Below, piece by piece: positions 40,907-50,120 of a stretch of DNA of 50,120 nucleotides. Below the pieces are notes generated by a model that did no database searches, had not been told where the DNA came from, and was given only the letters and a program-made list of their open reading frames with translations. Within the stretch, counting starts at the first letter, position 1. Every line of letters begins with the position of its first letter. A program made the position numbers and the translations under genes. Source of the stretch: CAYQUC01 sp964514215 (GTDB lineage: Bacteria; Pseudomonadota; Gammaproteobacteria; UBA6429; Thiohalophilaceae); NCBI GenBank assembly GCA_964514215.1, contig CAZEPW010000019.1, forward strand, positions 1-50,120, written 5' to 3'.

Positions 40907-43693
40907 TTATGAATCAGCCATTTTTTTAATACGCTCTAACTGAAGTTCAATATCAGCTTTTAACTGCTTTAATTCTTCTGCGCGAGCTTTAACTTTATTC
41001 ACGACATCTTCAGGCGCTTTACCAACAAACTTTTGATTATTTAATTTTCCAGTTACTTGGTTTAACTCTTTTTCTATTTTTTCGAGTTCTTTTTGTAACC
41101 GGATTAATTCAGCAGCTTTATCGATTAAACCGGCCATGGGAATCAATATTTTTAATTGACCGAGCATGGCCGTTGCTGAATCGGGAGCTTGTTCAGAACT
41201 TTCTAACCATTGAATATTGTCTATGCGTCCAATGTCTATCAGGTAATTTTGATATTGCGTTAAACGTTGTTTATCTTCACTTGAACCATTTTGTAAAATA
41301 ATAGGCAGTTTTTTGCGTGGATCGATATTCATGCCACTTCGAATTTGACGAACACCAAGAATAAATGATTTTACCCAGTTAATATCGTGTTCGGCATTGT
41401 CATTGACAAGCTCGGCATTATGAACAGGGTAAGGCTGTAGCATAATTGTATCGCCAGTTGTTGCCGCTAACGGCGCTATACGTTGCCAGATTTCTTCGGT
41501 TATATAAGGAATAATCGGATGTGCTAAGCGTAACAACGTTTCGAGTACACGAACCAGAGTTTGTCTTGTTCCTCGAAGTTGTTCTATGCTTGAGTTTTCG
41601 TTGGATAACACCGATTTTGATAATTCTAAATACCAATCGCAATATTCGTTCCAAGTAAATTCATATAGTGACTGTGCAATAAAATCGAGTCGATACGTTT
41701 TAAAGGCACTTTCTATTTCGAGTTCTTTAGCTTGTAATAATGAAATGATCCATTTATCCGCTGTGTTTAATTCAACTGCATCATTTTTTTGACCGCAGTC
41801 TTCACCTTCAGTGTTCATTAAAACATATCGGGCGGCATTCCACAGTTTATTACAAAAATTACGGTAACCTTCAATTCGTTGTAAATCAAAATTTATATCA
41901 CGCCCAGTTGATGCTAATGAAGCAAAAGTAAAACGTAGGGCGTCTGTACCAAGTGCCGGAATTCCTTCTGGGTAATCTTTACGGGTTTGTTTCTCAATTT
42001 TAGTGGCCATTTGTGGCTGCATTAACCCGGAGGTGCGTTTATTAACTAAATCCTCAAGTGTTATACCATCGATTAAGTCAATCGGATCTAATACATTACC
42101 TTTTGATTTCGACATTTTTTGACCGTGAGAATCACGCACCAAGCCGTGGATATAAATTTCTTTAAAGGGGATTTTGCCAGTAAATTTTATGCCCATCATA
42201 ATCATTCGGGCAACCCAAAAGAATATAATATCAAAGCCGGTCACTAATACCGATGTGGGATAAAATGTCTCGAGTTTATCGGTTTGTTCCGGCCAACCTA
42301 ATGTCGAGAAAGGCCATAGGGCGGATGAAAACCAAGTATCGAGTACATCATCATCTTGTTTTAATGTGGTGCTATCGGGAATATTATTTTTGCTTCGAGC
42401 TTCTTGCTCGGTTCGTCCAACATAGACATTGCCTGAATCATCATACCAAGCAGGAATACGATGTCCCCACCAGATTTGTCGACTTATACACCAGTCTTGT
42501 ATATTGCGCATCCACTCGTAATAGGTGTTTTTCCAATTATCGGGTACAAATTTAATATCGCCATTTTCTACTGCTGCAATTGCCGGTTTGGCGAGTGATT
42601 CAACTTTAACGTACCATTGATCAGTGAGATAAGGTTCAACGACAGAATGTGAACGATCACCGCGAGGCACCATCAATTTGTGTGGTTCGACTTTTTCAAG
42701 TAAGCCTTGTTGCTCTAAATCTGCAACGGCCTGTTTTCGGGCAACATAACGATCCATGTCGCGGTATTTTTCGGGAACATTGTCATTGGTTTTGGCATCG
42801 ATGGTAAATATATTAATAATATCGAGATTATGTCGCTTACCCATTTCGTAATCATTAAAATCATGCGCTGGAGTAATTTTAACACACCCCGTACCAAATT
42901 CCGGATCAACATAATCGTCAGCGATGATGGTTATTTTACGATTGGATAATGGTAATATAATATTTTTGCCGATTAAAGCTTGATACCGTTCATCATCAGG
43001 GTGTACAGCAACTGCGCTATCACCAAATAAGGTTTCAGGACGGGTAGTTGCCACGATAAGAACTGCATCCGAGTTTTCGATTGGATATCGAATATGCCAC
43101 ATGTGACCATTTTCTTCTTCTGAAATAACTTCGAGATCAGAAAGCGCGGTATGCAATACTGGGTCCCAATTAACCAAACGTTTGCCACGGTAAATAATAT
43201 CTTCGTCGTAGAGCTTAACAAAAACTTCTTTAACGGCATCAGACAAGCCTTCATCCATGGTAAAACGTTCACCTTGCCAATCAAGCGATGAACCCATACG
43301 GCGTAATTGTTGGCTTATGGTGCCGCCAGATTGTTGTTTCCATTCCCATATTTTGTCGATAAAAGCATCTCGACCGAGATCAAATCGGGTTTTGTCTTGG
43401 GCATTTAATTGTCGCTCAACAACCATTTGGGTTGCGATACCGGCATGATCCATTCCTGCTTGCCATAAGGTATTATCGCCCAACATACGGTGATAACGAG
43501 TCAGGCTATCCATAATAGTGTCTTGGAAAGCATGCCCCATATGAAGACTTCCGGTAACATTTGGTGGTGGAATCATGATGCAATAGGGTTTACTTGCTGT
43601 GGAATTTGATTCCATGGGTGAAAAATAATGATTATCTTCCCACGTTTGATACCAACGTTGTTCAATTTGACTGGGGCTGTAAATTTTATCCAC
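40907..43693 (-). CDS. valS: Valyl-tRNA synthetase
   Basis: A class I synthetase charging tRNA-Val. The 928 residues are a normal length. HMGH lies at 51-54 after PPPNVTGSL, KMSKS at 526-530, with the editing (CP1) domain between and the anticodon-binding domain after. A C-terminal coiled coil (about 865-925, EELKQLKADIELQLERIKK) is the usual tRNA-binding arm. No key residue is missing. It has its own terminator and a short gap to the divergent glycosyltransferase. Confidence 0.97.
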   Translation of the reverse strand: MDKIYSPSQIEQRWYQTWEDNHYFSPMESNSTASKPYCIMIPPPNVTGSLHMGHAFQDTIMDSLTRYHRMLGDNTLWQAGMDHAGIATQMVVERQLNAQDKTRFDLGRDAFIDKIWEWKQQSGGTISQQLRRMGSSLDWQGERFTMDEGLSDAVKEVFVKLYDEDIIYRGKRLVNWDPVLHTALSDLEVISEEENGHMWHIRYPIENSDAVLIVATTRPETLFGDSAVAVHPDDERYQALIGKNIILPLSNRKITIIADDYVDPEFGTGCVKITPAHDFNDYEMGKRHNLDIINIFTIDAKTNDNVPEKYRDMDRYVARKQAVADLEQQGLLEKVEPHKLMVPRGDRSHSVVEPYLTDQWYVKVESLAKPAIAAVENGDIKFVPDNWKNTYYEWMRNIQDWCISRQIWWGHRIPAWYDDSGNVYVGRTEQEARSKNNIPDSTTLKQDDDVLDTWFSSALWPFSTLGWPEQTDKLETFYPTSVLVTGFDIIFFWVARMIMMGIKFTGKIPFKEIYIHGLVRDSHGQKMSKSKGNVLDPIDLIDGITLEDLVNKRTSGLMQPQMATKIEKQTRKDYPEGIPALGTDALRFTFASLASTGRDINFDLQRIEGYRNFCNKLWNAARYVLMNTEGEDCGQKNDAVELNTADKWIISLLQAKELEIESAFKTYRLDFIAQSLYEFTWNEYCDWYLELSKSVLSNENSSIEQLRGTRQTLVRVLETLLRLAHPIIPYITEEIWQRIAPLAATTGDTIMLQPYPVHNAELVNDNAEHDINWVKSFILGVRQIRSGMNIDPRKKLPIILQNGSSEDKQRLTQYQNYLIDIGRIDNIQWLESSEQAPDSATAMLGQLKILIPMAGLIDKAAELIRLQKELEKIEKELNQVTGKLNNQKFVGKAPEDVVNKVKARAEELKQLKADIELQLERIKKMADS

Positions 43694-43879
43694 TATTTCT
43701 TTTATACCTGTATCGTTTAGACCCTTGTTTAGGTCATAGTTGAGCTATGATATGATGTAATTTCACTAATATGAGCAATTATACAGTAATCATGTAATTA
43801 TTTGGCAGCTCTATTGATTTATTGAATTATTATTCCGAAATGTCGAGTATTTAACTTTAGATATTGGAGGGCTGGGATA

Positions 43880-45433
43880 TTGACTCTTATAACGACTATA
43901 AACCTCAAAGATAGATTTTCTATGTTCTCAAAAATGTCCTTACAAAATCGCTTTTATTTATTAATTGCAGTGATATTAATCATTAAAGTATTTTTTGCTT
44001 TGATGGTTCCAATGACCGGGGACGAAGCTTATTTTCTTTTTTGGGCTCGGTATCCAGACTATGGTTATTATGACCATACACCGATGGTAGCATGGATTTT
44101 AACGGCTTTTTTAGCGATTTCGGATCATGCACTTTGGGTACGTTTGCCCGCCATTATATTTTCTATGCTGATCGCATGGATTATTTATAAATTATTGAGT
44201 AAGGAAGACAATCCCAATAGTCAAAAAATTGCAATCTATGCCTCGAGTATTTATTTGCTTATTCCGGTTAACTTAGTTGCCGTTTTAATGACGACCGATA
44301 CTCCCCTTATATGGTGGAGCTTTTTTTGTGGTGTTAGTTATTATAAAGCGCAAAAACACGATTCGATGTCGTGGTATTTATTATGTGGTTTATTTTTAGG
44401 GTTGGCATTTTTATCAAAATTTTTCTCAGGTTTGTTAGCGTTGGCCTTTTTGATACATACCGTTTTATTTGTTCGCCGGGGCATAAAACCTTATTTTGGT
44501 TTAATGGTAATTTTCATTGCTTTGCTGCCGTTCATCGCATTGAATTTAACCTGGAACTATAATAACTGCTGGAACAACTATTTATTTAATTTAATTAATC
44601 GAACCCAAGACAGTTCATTTTCGTTAACGGGCTTCGGTAAATATTTATTGATGTTAGTCTTTATTATGCCACCGGGAATTTATTATTTGCTGAGAAATGG
44701 CAATAATATTAAAGCCTTATTTGAGAATGGCGGTCGACAACATGTTTATTTAGCGTTGTTTATTATTCCTATAATATTATTTGGCTTATTATCATTTTTT
44801 AAAAGCATTGGTTTGCATTGGTTATTTAGTTTCATACCTTTTTTAGTGTTGGGTATTGCGACAATTTTTACACTTTCTCAATTAGAGAAAAGTTTAAAGT
44901 TTATGGTAGTTTTCTCATTGGTTCATGTGGTTGCATTGGCTTATGTTTTGATAGCTGCACCCGGATTGTTTAAATCGAATGAAAAATTATATAAAACGCT
45001 GGTCATAGGTTATTATCCAAAGGAAATTTTAGCCAAGGTTAGTCAGTATCAATCTGATTATGTTTTTGCAACTGATAGTTATGCTTTATCTGCTCAATTA
45101 AGTTACCACGCAAGACAACACTTTATGGTGTTTGGTGATGGCTCATATCATGCCAGACAGGATGATCTTATTACGGATTTTCGATTATTAAAAAATAAAA
45201 ATATTTTAATAATTAGCGAAGTTCCAAAATTAGAAGCCTTCACAAAATTTTTTGATAGTTATGAACTTCGTACTATGATGGTTCAAGGGAGCGAGTTATA
45301 TTATGCAGTTGGGAAAAATTTTAACTATGAAAAATACCGAGAAACCACTATAACAAAAATTCGTGAACGTTATTATAACATTCCTGAATATTTGCCTCAT
45401 AAGGTTTGTTATATGGATGAACGCTATAAATAA
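43880..45433 (+). CDS. GT39-family (ArnT-like) membrane glycosyltransferase
   Basis: A 517-residue protein with about ten or more membrane helices. The metal/catalytic loop GDEAYFLFWARYPDYGYYDHTPMVAWI has D48-E49 and D65-H66, as in ArnT and related polyprenyl-sugar transferases. A small C-terminal soluble domain follows (from about 375). It probably adds a sugar from a lipid-linked donor to an envelope acceptor; lipid A is possible. The start is TTG at 43880 with GGAGG nine bases upstream, better than the next ATG. Confidence 0.87.
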   Translation: MTLITTINLKDRFSMFSKMSLQNRFYLLIAVILIIKVFFALMVPMTGDEAYFLFWARYPDYGYYDHTPMVAWILTAFLAISDHALWVRLPAIIFSMLIAWIIYKLLSKEDNPNSQKIAIYASSIYLLIPVNLVAVLMTTDTPLIWWSFFCGVSYYKAQKHDSMSWYLLCGLFLGLAFLSKFFSGLLALAFLIHTVLFVRRGIKPYFGLMVIFIALLPFIALNLTWNYNNCWNNYLFNLINRTQDSSFSLTGFGKYLLMLVFIMPPGIYYLLRNGNNIKALFENGGRQHVYLALFIIPIILFGLLSFFKSIGLHWLFSFIPFLVLGIATIFTLSQLEKSLKFMVVFSLVHVVALAYVLIAAPGLFKSNEKLYKTLVIGYYPKEILAKVSQYQSDYVFATDSYALSAQLSYHARQHFMVFGDGSYHARQDDLITDFRLLKNKNILIISEVPKLEAFTKFFDSYELRTMMVQGSELYYAVGKNFNYEKYRETTITKIRERYYNIPEYLPHKVCYMDERYK

Positions 45434-45455
45434 TATTGGCCAATATTATAGCGTT
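45421..45455. repeat. Palindrome at the end of the glycosyltransferase gene
   Basis: ATAATATTGGCCAATATTAT (45430-45449) is a perfect 20-bp palindrome; outer arms ACGCTATAA and TTATAGCGT extend it with a four-base bulge. It covers the stop codon and lies between convergent genes. There is no T-run, so it may be a weak two-way terminator or an mRNA stabiliser. Confidence 0.55.
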
Positions 45456-45520
45456 ATGCAACTGTATCTGAGGTTGTTTAGATATCGAAGTAATAGCTTG
45501 ATATATTAGATAGTGTTTGC

Positions 45521-48500
45521 TTACTGTAGTAGTTGTGCCAAAGTGTTTTTTAGTTTGGTTGTATTAAAATCTTTTTCTAGTGCCGCATCAAAACCAAATT
45601 TTTGAGGGTTTTTCATCTCTTCACCTAGGGTATTGCCACTAGCTACAATGATTTTTGCGCCAGGGTGGATGTTTCTAATTTTCTCAGCTACTTCGATACC
45701 ATTAATACTACCTGGTATTGTAAGATCGGCAATGACAATATCAATTGGGCTATTAGTTGTTAAGGCAGTTTTATACATTTCAACTGCTTCTTCGCCATCT
45801 AACACAGTTAATATTTCATAATTTAATTTAGTTAATTTAAGTTTAAATAATTCAAGAATATCCTCATCATCATCTAATATTAATATTGTTGCTAAGGTTT
45901 TATTTTTTTTCAAATGTTTAATCGGTTTTTCATTTAATAATTCACGTATTCGAACTAATAATGTTTTGGCTGTGTAAGGTTTATAGATCATATTTTCATA
46001 CAAACTAGTGTCCATCATATTGTTATGGCGTTCATCTGAAAAACCACTGACCATTTGGATTTTAATATGAGGATAGCTTTCAAGTACTTTTTCTGCTAAT
46101 TGGTAACCATCCATATTAGGCATAATTACATCTGAAATAATTACATCAATGGGGTTTTTAGTGAGAACTTGCAGGGCGTGCATTCCATCGGTTGCGGTGA
46201 AAACTTTATATCCCTGAGCGTTAAAAATGCCGTAAAGTAGATCAACCATATCAGGTTCATCATCAACTATCAATAAAGATTCTGTTCCATCATAGTTTTG
46301 GATTTCGTTGATAATCGGTATTTCTTGACTGGTTAATTTTTGATAACTTCTTGGAAAATATAAAGTAAAACGACTGCCGTGATTTAACTCGGAGTATACT
46401 TTAATTATTCCACCACAACTTTCAATAAAGCCATAAACTTGACTTAGTCCTAGGCCTGTACCTTGGTCACCTTTGGTAGTATAAAATGGGTCAAATATTT
46501 TTTCCTTGGTAGTTGTATCCATACCACAGCCTGTGTCAGTAATGCTTAATAATATGTAATCGCCTGTCGTTATGTTTAAATGCTTAACATCACTGGCACC
46601 GAGATGTTCGTTGCTGGTTCGAATGGTCAATTGACCACCTGCATTCATTGCATGCAAAGCATTTATGCTTATGTTAATGATAGCATCTTCTAGATCACTG
46701 CTATCACATTCAAATGGCCAAATATTGTCTTTTAATTCTAATGATAATTTTATGCGGGCTGTAAGTGTTTTTTCCAATAAGTGTTGTTGTTCCTGAATTA
46801 GATCATTGATGTCTATTATTGATAAATCATGTTGTTTTTTATTTCTTGAAAAGGCTAATAATTTTTTAGCAAGTTTGGAGCCTCGTTCAGCGGCATGTAG
46901 AATATTATTTGAAAACTTAGCAACTTTATCTGGTTTGTCTTTATAATTGTGTATTTGTTCGGCATAGCCTAAAACTATTCCGAGAATATTATTATAATCA
47001 TGAGCGATGCCACCGGTTAATTTGCCTAATGCATCCATTTTTTGACTGTGTCTTAGCTGTTCTTCTTGTTGTCGGTGCGTAGTTATATCGGTTGATATAC
47101 CACATACAGCGTAGATTTTGTTGGTATCATCATATAGAGGAAATTTCACCGAGACATAGGTATGAATACCATCATCAAGAGGTGCGGTTTCTTCTGATTC
47201 GAGTGCGTGCCCAGCATCGATAACGGCTTTATCGTTTCGTTGAAATTTATCGGCAAATTCAACATCAAATAATTCTTGATCAGTCTTGCCAATGATATCA
47301 TTACGGTTAGTATGAAATAGTTGTTCGTATTTAAGATTAATAAAGATGTATTTTCCAAGTATGTCTTTGACATAAATAACAGCAGGGGAGTGATCCAAAA
47401 TTGCTTGTAAATCATGCTTTCTTTTTTCTGCTAATTCACGTAGTTGGTATTGCTCTGTTATATCATTAAACACTAAAACCATGCCGAGTATCGTCTCATT
47501 ATCGCGAATGGGGGCCGCAGAATCTGCTATTTGGTATTCTGTTCCATCTTTGGATATTAAGGTTGTGTGATTACTTAGATGAATGATTTCTCCTGTTTTA
47601 ATAACGTGGTCAACAGGGTTTTCTATGGGGTGACGTGTGGTTGCATTAATAATTGTAAAAATACTTTTTATGGGTTTACCGACGGCTTCTTTTAAAACCC
47701 AACCGGTAAGTTGTTCGGCAGCAGGATTCATTCGTCTGACATTACCTACTGGGTCGGTGGTGATGACTGCATCACCAATACTATTGAGTGTGATTTCTAA
47801 ATTACTTTCGTTTTCTCTTATTACTTTTTGAGACTGGACTCGTTCACTGATATCAAGAAAGGTTACTACAGCGCCAATACATAGCTCGTCTTTAAATATA
47901 GGATATGACCAATATTCAGCATCAAAGCTGGTGCCATCTTTGCACCATAACACTTCATTATCGACATGGCTTCCTTTCTCATATCGAAATGCGTTAAATA
48001 TTTTACAATCTTCAACGGGGTAGTGTGTGCCATCGGGGTATTGGTAATGAATTAAGTGGTGCATATTGTTGCCCAGTAATTCAGAGTCATTGTCATAACC
48101 GAGCATATTTAAACATGCAGTATTTGCAAAAGTACATTCGCCATTAATATCAATACCATAAATGGCTTCTGCTGTTGAGTCTAATAATAGTTGTACTTGT
48201 GCTTGGCTGTCCTTTAATTCGTATATTGAATTTTTTAACCTACTTTGCAAATTGGTTAGGGTTGAACTAAGTTGATCAAGTTCATCAATTTTTTCTGAAT
48301 TCTTTTTTCGTTTTAGTATCAGCTTATTATCTAAAGAGTTGATATCCAATTGTTCTGCAAATCGGCCCAAGCTAAATAAATGTCGGATAATTAGTTGGTA
48401 AACTAAAAATAACATAAAGCCGCTAACGATGAATGTTTTAATTGCGTTGCTTAGAATAATTGCTAATGCTTGTTCTATGAGATGGTTATAGGTTTCTGTT

Positions 48501-48931
48501 AAACTTGCGGTTATATGAATTCGACCAATATTGAGGTTTTGTTTACGAAATTCATATTGCAGAGGGAAGTCAAGTTCGATGGTATCGCCTTGAGGAATTT
48601 TACCTTGTTGTGCCAGTATGGTTTTATCTTCATAAACTGCAATATATTCAATGTCGGGCAGTCGTAAAATTCCTAATAAGGTATTATCCAGTTCTTTTAA
48701 GTTTGTAACCCAAACACGCGCAGCAATATTGTTACTGTAGCTATCTTGAATTTCATTTAAACGTAATTCGATTCCATTTATATGCGTTTTATAAATTTGA
48801 AATAACTGAAAAGCAGATGTTAATATTGTAATGAGACTACTGGCTATAACTATATATAACACCAATTGCAAAGCGAGCGGACTGATGTGATGATGAAACT
48901 TTAATTTTTTGGTGGTAGTCGCATCAGTCAT
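45521..48931 (-). CDS. Hybrid sensor histidine kinase with three PAS domains and two receivers
   Basis: A 1136-residue inner-membrane kinase. Membrane helices lie at about 18-42 and 157-182 with a periplasmic loop between. PAS domains follow at about 246-365, 375-495 and 505-620. HisKA has phosphoryl His H644 (GGIAHDYNN), and the ATPase part has ISINALHAM (N box), DTGCGMD and GTGLGLS. Receiver 1 has D934 (IISDVIMP) and K983; receiver 2 has D1069 (IADLTIPG) and K1120. No HPt domain or DNA-binding partner is encoded nearby. The solute-binding protein gene is 9 bp upstream on the same strand, so the pair is probably one operon. Confidence 0.92.
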   Translation of the reverse strand: MTDATTTKKLKFHHHISPLALQLVLYIVIASSLITILTSAFQLFQIYKTHINGIELRLNEIQDSYSNNIAARVWVTNLKELDNTLLGILRLPDIEYIAVYEDKTILAQQGKIPQGDTIELDFPLQYEFRKQNLNIGRIHITASLTETYNHLIEQALAIILSNAIKTFIVSGFMLFLVYQLIIRHLFSLGRFAEQLDINSLDNKLILKRKKNSEKIDELDQLSSTLTNLQSRLKNSIYELKDSQAQVQLLLDSTAEAIYGIDINGECTFANTACLNMLGYDNDSELLGNNMHHLIHYQYPDGTHYPVEDCKIFNAFRYEKGSHVDNEVLWCKDGTSFDAEYWSYPIFKDELCIGAVVTFLDISERVQSQKVIRENESNLEITLNSIGDAVITTDPVGNVRRMNPAAEQLTGWVLKEAVGKPIKSIFTIINATTRHPIENPVDHVIKTGEIIHLSNHTTLISKDGTEYQIADSAAPIRDNETILGMVLVFNDITEQYQLRELAEKRKHDLQAILDHSPAVIYVKDILGKYIFINLKYEQLFHTNRNDIIGKTDQELFDVEFADKFQRNDKAVIDAGHALESEETAPLDDGIHTYVSVKFPLYDDTNKIYAVCGISTDITTHRQQEEQLRHSQKMDALGKLTGGIAHDYNNILGIVLGYAEQIHNYKDKPDKVAKFSNNILHAAERGSKLAKKLLAFSRNKKQHDLSIIDINDLIQEQQHLLEKTLTARIKLSLELKDNIWPFECDSSDLEDAIINISINALHAMNAGGQLTIRTSNEHLGASDVKHLNITTGDYILLSITDTGCGMDTTTKEKIFDPFYTTKGDQGTGLGLSQVYGFIESCGGIIKVYSELNHGSRFTLYFPRSYQKLTSQEIPIINEIQNYDGTESLLIVDDEPDMVDLLYGIFNAQGYKVFTATDGMHALQVLTKNPIDVIISDVIMPNMDGYQLAEKVLESYPHIKIQMVSGFSDERHNNMMDTSLYENMIYKPYTAKTLLVRIRELLNEKPIKHLKKNKTLATILILDDDEDILELFKLKLTKLNYEILTVLDGEEAVEMYKTALTTNSPIDIVIADLTIPGSINGIEVAEKIRNIHPGAKIIVASGNTLGEEMKNPQKFGFDAALEKDFNTTKLKNTLAQLLQ

Positions 48932-48940
48932 AAGGATAAA

Positions 48941-49693
48941 CTACTCAAGTGATAATAAGTGTTTGGCTGCTAATTTATTATAGCTGCCATTACTTTTCAT
49001 TCGGGCCAATGCCTTAGCTATTTTAGGTATTAAAGATTCATATTTTTTATTCAAATACATGAACATTTTTTTTTCAGCCAATACAGGTTTAAGTCGTTTA
49101 ATATTGTTTAGTTTGAGTTTATCAATCATGTAATAACCTGAATACAGACTAAATAGCGCAATATCTGTGCGATTTTTTTGTAATAATGTAAATAGCTCAT
49201 GATAGTTTGTCGTTTTGGTTACATGGGCAGTTTTGGGTACCTTCTTTTCATAAATCTTCCAGCCAGTAATAAATGCGACTTCTTTATTTGCCAAAGCATT
49301 CCAGCCGGAGGATAAATCGATTTTAGTTTTGGAGAAGGCTACAAATTTTAGGTTTATCATGCTCTCGGGCACACGAATAAGATTAGTGTAGAGTTTATTC
49401 ATGCCTTTAACGCGAATTAATTCGCCATCAATCAAACCACTGTTAGCGCTTCTTAATGCTCGTTCAGCTGGTAATTTTTCAATAATGAGTTTGTAACCTA
49501 GGTTATTGAAAATTTTAAGGGCAAGTTCATCTAGAAAACCATCTTGTATTGTGCTTGATAGGGGGGGCTCCCCTGCAGAATTTAATATAATGGTTGGCTG
49601 TGTTTTCAGATTAAACTGCGCGACTGGCGTTGAGTAAGTAACTTGAATATCGAAGCAAAAAATGATAATTGCAACTATTTTGAATTTCTTCAT
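48941..49693 (-). CDS. Periplasmic solute-binding protein (SBP_bac_3 type)
   Basis: A 250-residue exported protein. The signal ends near DIQVTYS-TPVA (about residues 22-25). The domain has the two-lobe pattern of family 3 amino-acid-binding proteins (NSAGEPPLSSTIQDGFLDELALKIFNNLGYKLIIEKLPAERALRSANSGLIDGE). No transporter genes accompany it; the next gene is the hybrid kinase, so it probably serves as a sensor for that kinase rather than for uptake. The ligand is unknown. Confidence 0.85.
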   Translation of the reverse strand: MKKFKIVAIIIFCFDIQVTYSTPVAQFNLKTQPTIILNSAGEPPLSSTIQDGFLDELALKIFNNLGYKLIIEKLPAERALRSANSGLIDGELIRVKGMNKLYTNLIRVPESMINLKFVAFSKTKIDLSSGWNALANKEVAFITGWKIYEKKVPKTAHVTKTTNYHELFTLLQKNRTDIALFSLYSGYYMIDKLKLNNIKRLKPVLAEKKMFMYLNKKYESLIPKIAKALARMKSNGSYNKLAAKHLLSLE

Positions 49694-50016
49694 TACCAGC
49701 TCCGATTGATTATAATTTGTGTATTAGGAGAGGTTTGGATACTCCCACATCTTTAATAAATATAGATTGGTTTTGTTGTAACAACCAATGAACATTTGAT
49801 TTAGTTTGCTGGAATTATGTTTTTATTGTCAGATCTTTATGTAAGATGAAGGTGTTTTAATTTGAATTATTATGTGTCGTTAATTTCAGATCGGTATATT
49901 AAAAATAGTAGTGAAGTTTGATAATTTTAATGAATTAATATTGCTTCTGGCTTAAAAGACTAGTGTAATGACGGTTATATTATGTAAATCTCAGCTTAGC
50001 CCCAAAGTTAGATTAA
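49694..50016. other. Intergenic gap before the tandem repeats
   Basis: Very AT-rich and without an ORF I would call. It should hold the promoter for the binding protein and kinase on the minus strand, but I could not place one with confidence. Confidence 0.4.
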
Positions 50017-50120
50017 TTAACCTGAACTTGGGATAAGCCAATATAACTTAAACAGACAAATTAAGTAGTTAACCTGAACTCGGGATAAGCAAATATAATT
50101 TAAATAAACAAATTAAGTCG
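50017..50120 (+). repeat. Two 52-bp tandem repeats at the right edge
   Basis: Units start at 50017 and 50069 with TTAACCTGAACT, GGGATAAGC, then an AT-rich tail ending AACAAATTAAGT or close to it. They differ at six of 52 positions. The second ends exactly at the window edge, so the array probably continues. The head matches the single copies at 2870, 6749 and 8239. Confidence 0.85.

Noticed and set aside
50017..50120. Possible CRISPR array
   Set aside because: The units are contiguous 52-bp repeats with no alternating unique spacers, and no cas gene is near.

Overview
The window reads as chromosomal DNA of an AT-rich gammaproteobacterium. The case rests on several family-level gene arrangements: purM-purN with a DUF3108 gene, a DUF2066 gene next to a CDP-alcohol phosphatidyltransferase and hda, metG divergent from mrp, a UDG-fold psi-like gene next to rimI, and ilvIHC-psd-pssA-leuA. 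The species and order cannot be fixed from the sequence. I saw no rRNA, tRNA, CRISPR array or complete insertion sequence.

Layout. 1-2.9 kb is an accessory patch: the N-terminal 558 codons of a secreted metzincin-like protease with a Cys-rich tail (running off the left edge), two small coupled ORFs and a broken RHS C-terminus. 2.9-14.1 kb is housekeeping: metG, mrp, a dCMP-deaminase-like gene, DUF3108, purN, purM, DUF2066, a phosphatidyltransferase, hda, DUF2069, a WrbA-like flavoprotein and an ArsC-like protein. 14.3-20.8 kb is envelope biology: a DUF4398 lipoprotein, a LysM lipoprotein, YihY, then a four-gene run of two periplasmic thioredoxins, a TolC-like protein and a membrane-fusion adaptor with no pump, followed by a lytic transglycosylase. 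20.8-23.7 kb holds proS, two DUF4124 proteins and a MIF-like tautomerase. 24-34 kb is the branched-chain amino-acid and phospholipid block ilvI-ilvH-ilvC, a psd-like gene, pssA and leuA, then the psi/UDG-like gene, rimI, a lipoprotein and prfC. 34-40.8 kb has a PAP2 protein, a sigma-factor/DUF3106 gene set, a UMF1-type MFS transporter, DUF2970, an SMR exporter flanked by integron-like sites and a small P-loop kinase. 40.9-50.1 kb has valS, an ArnT-like GT39 glycosyltransferase, a large hybrid histidine kinase and a periplasmic solute-binding protein, ending in 52-bp tandem repeats.

How the genes work together. ilvI/ilvH/ilvC/leuA cover early valine, isoleucine and leucine synthesis, and their upstream region shows a terminator-type hairpin, a good -10 box and short tandem repeats that look regulatory. 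pssA makes phosphatidylserine, but the psd-like gene beside it has lost all three catalytic residues expected of phosphatidylserine decarboxylase. The sigma factor and its three overlapping downstream genes look like a self-contained envelope regulon. The solute-binding protein and hybrid kinase lie 9 bp apart and probably form one signalling route.

The most interesting signals are the catalytically dead Psd homologue, the cassette-like SMR unit, the pumpless thioredoxin/TolC/adaptor operon, the psi-UDG protein next to rimI, the 139-bp structured inverted repeat after mrp, and a dispersed TTAACCTGARCT repeat family that becomes tandem at the right edge.
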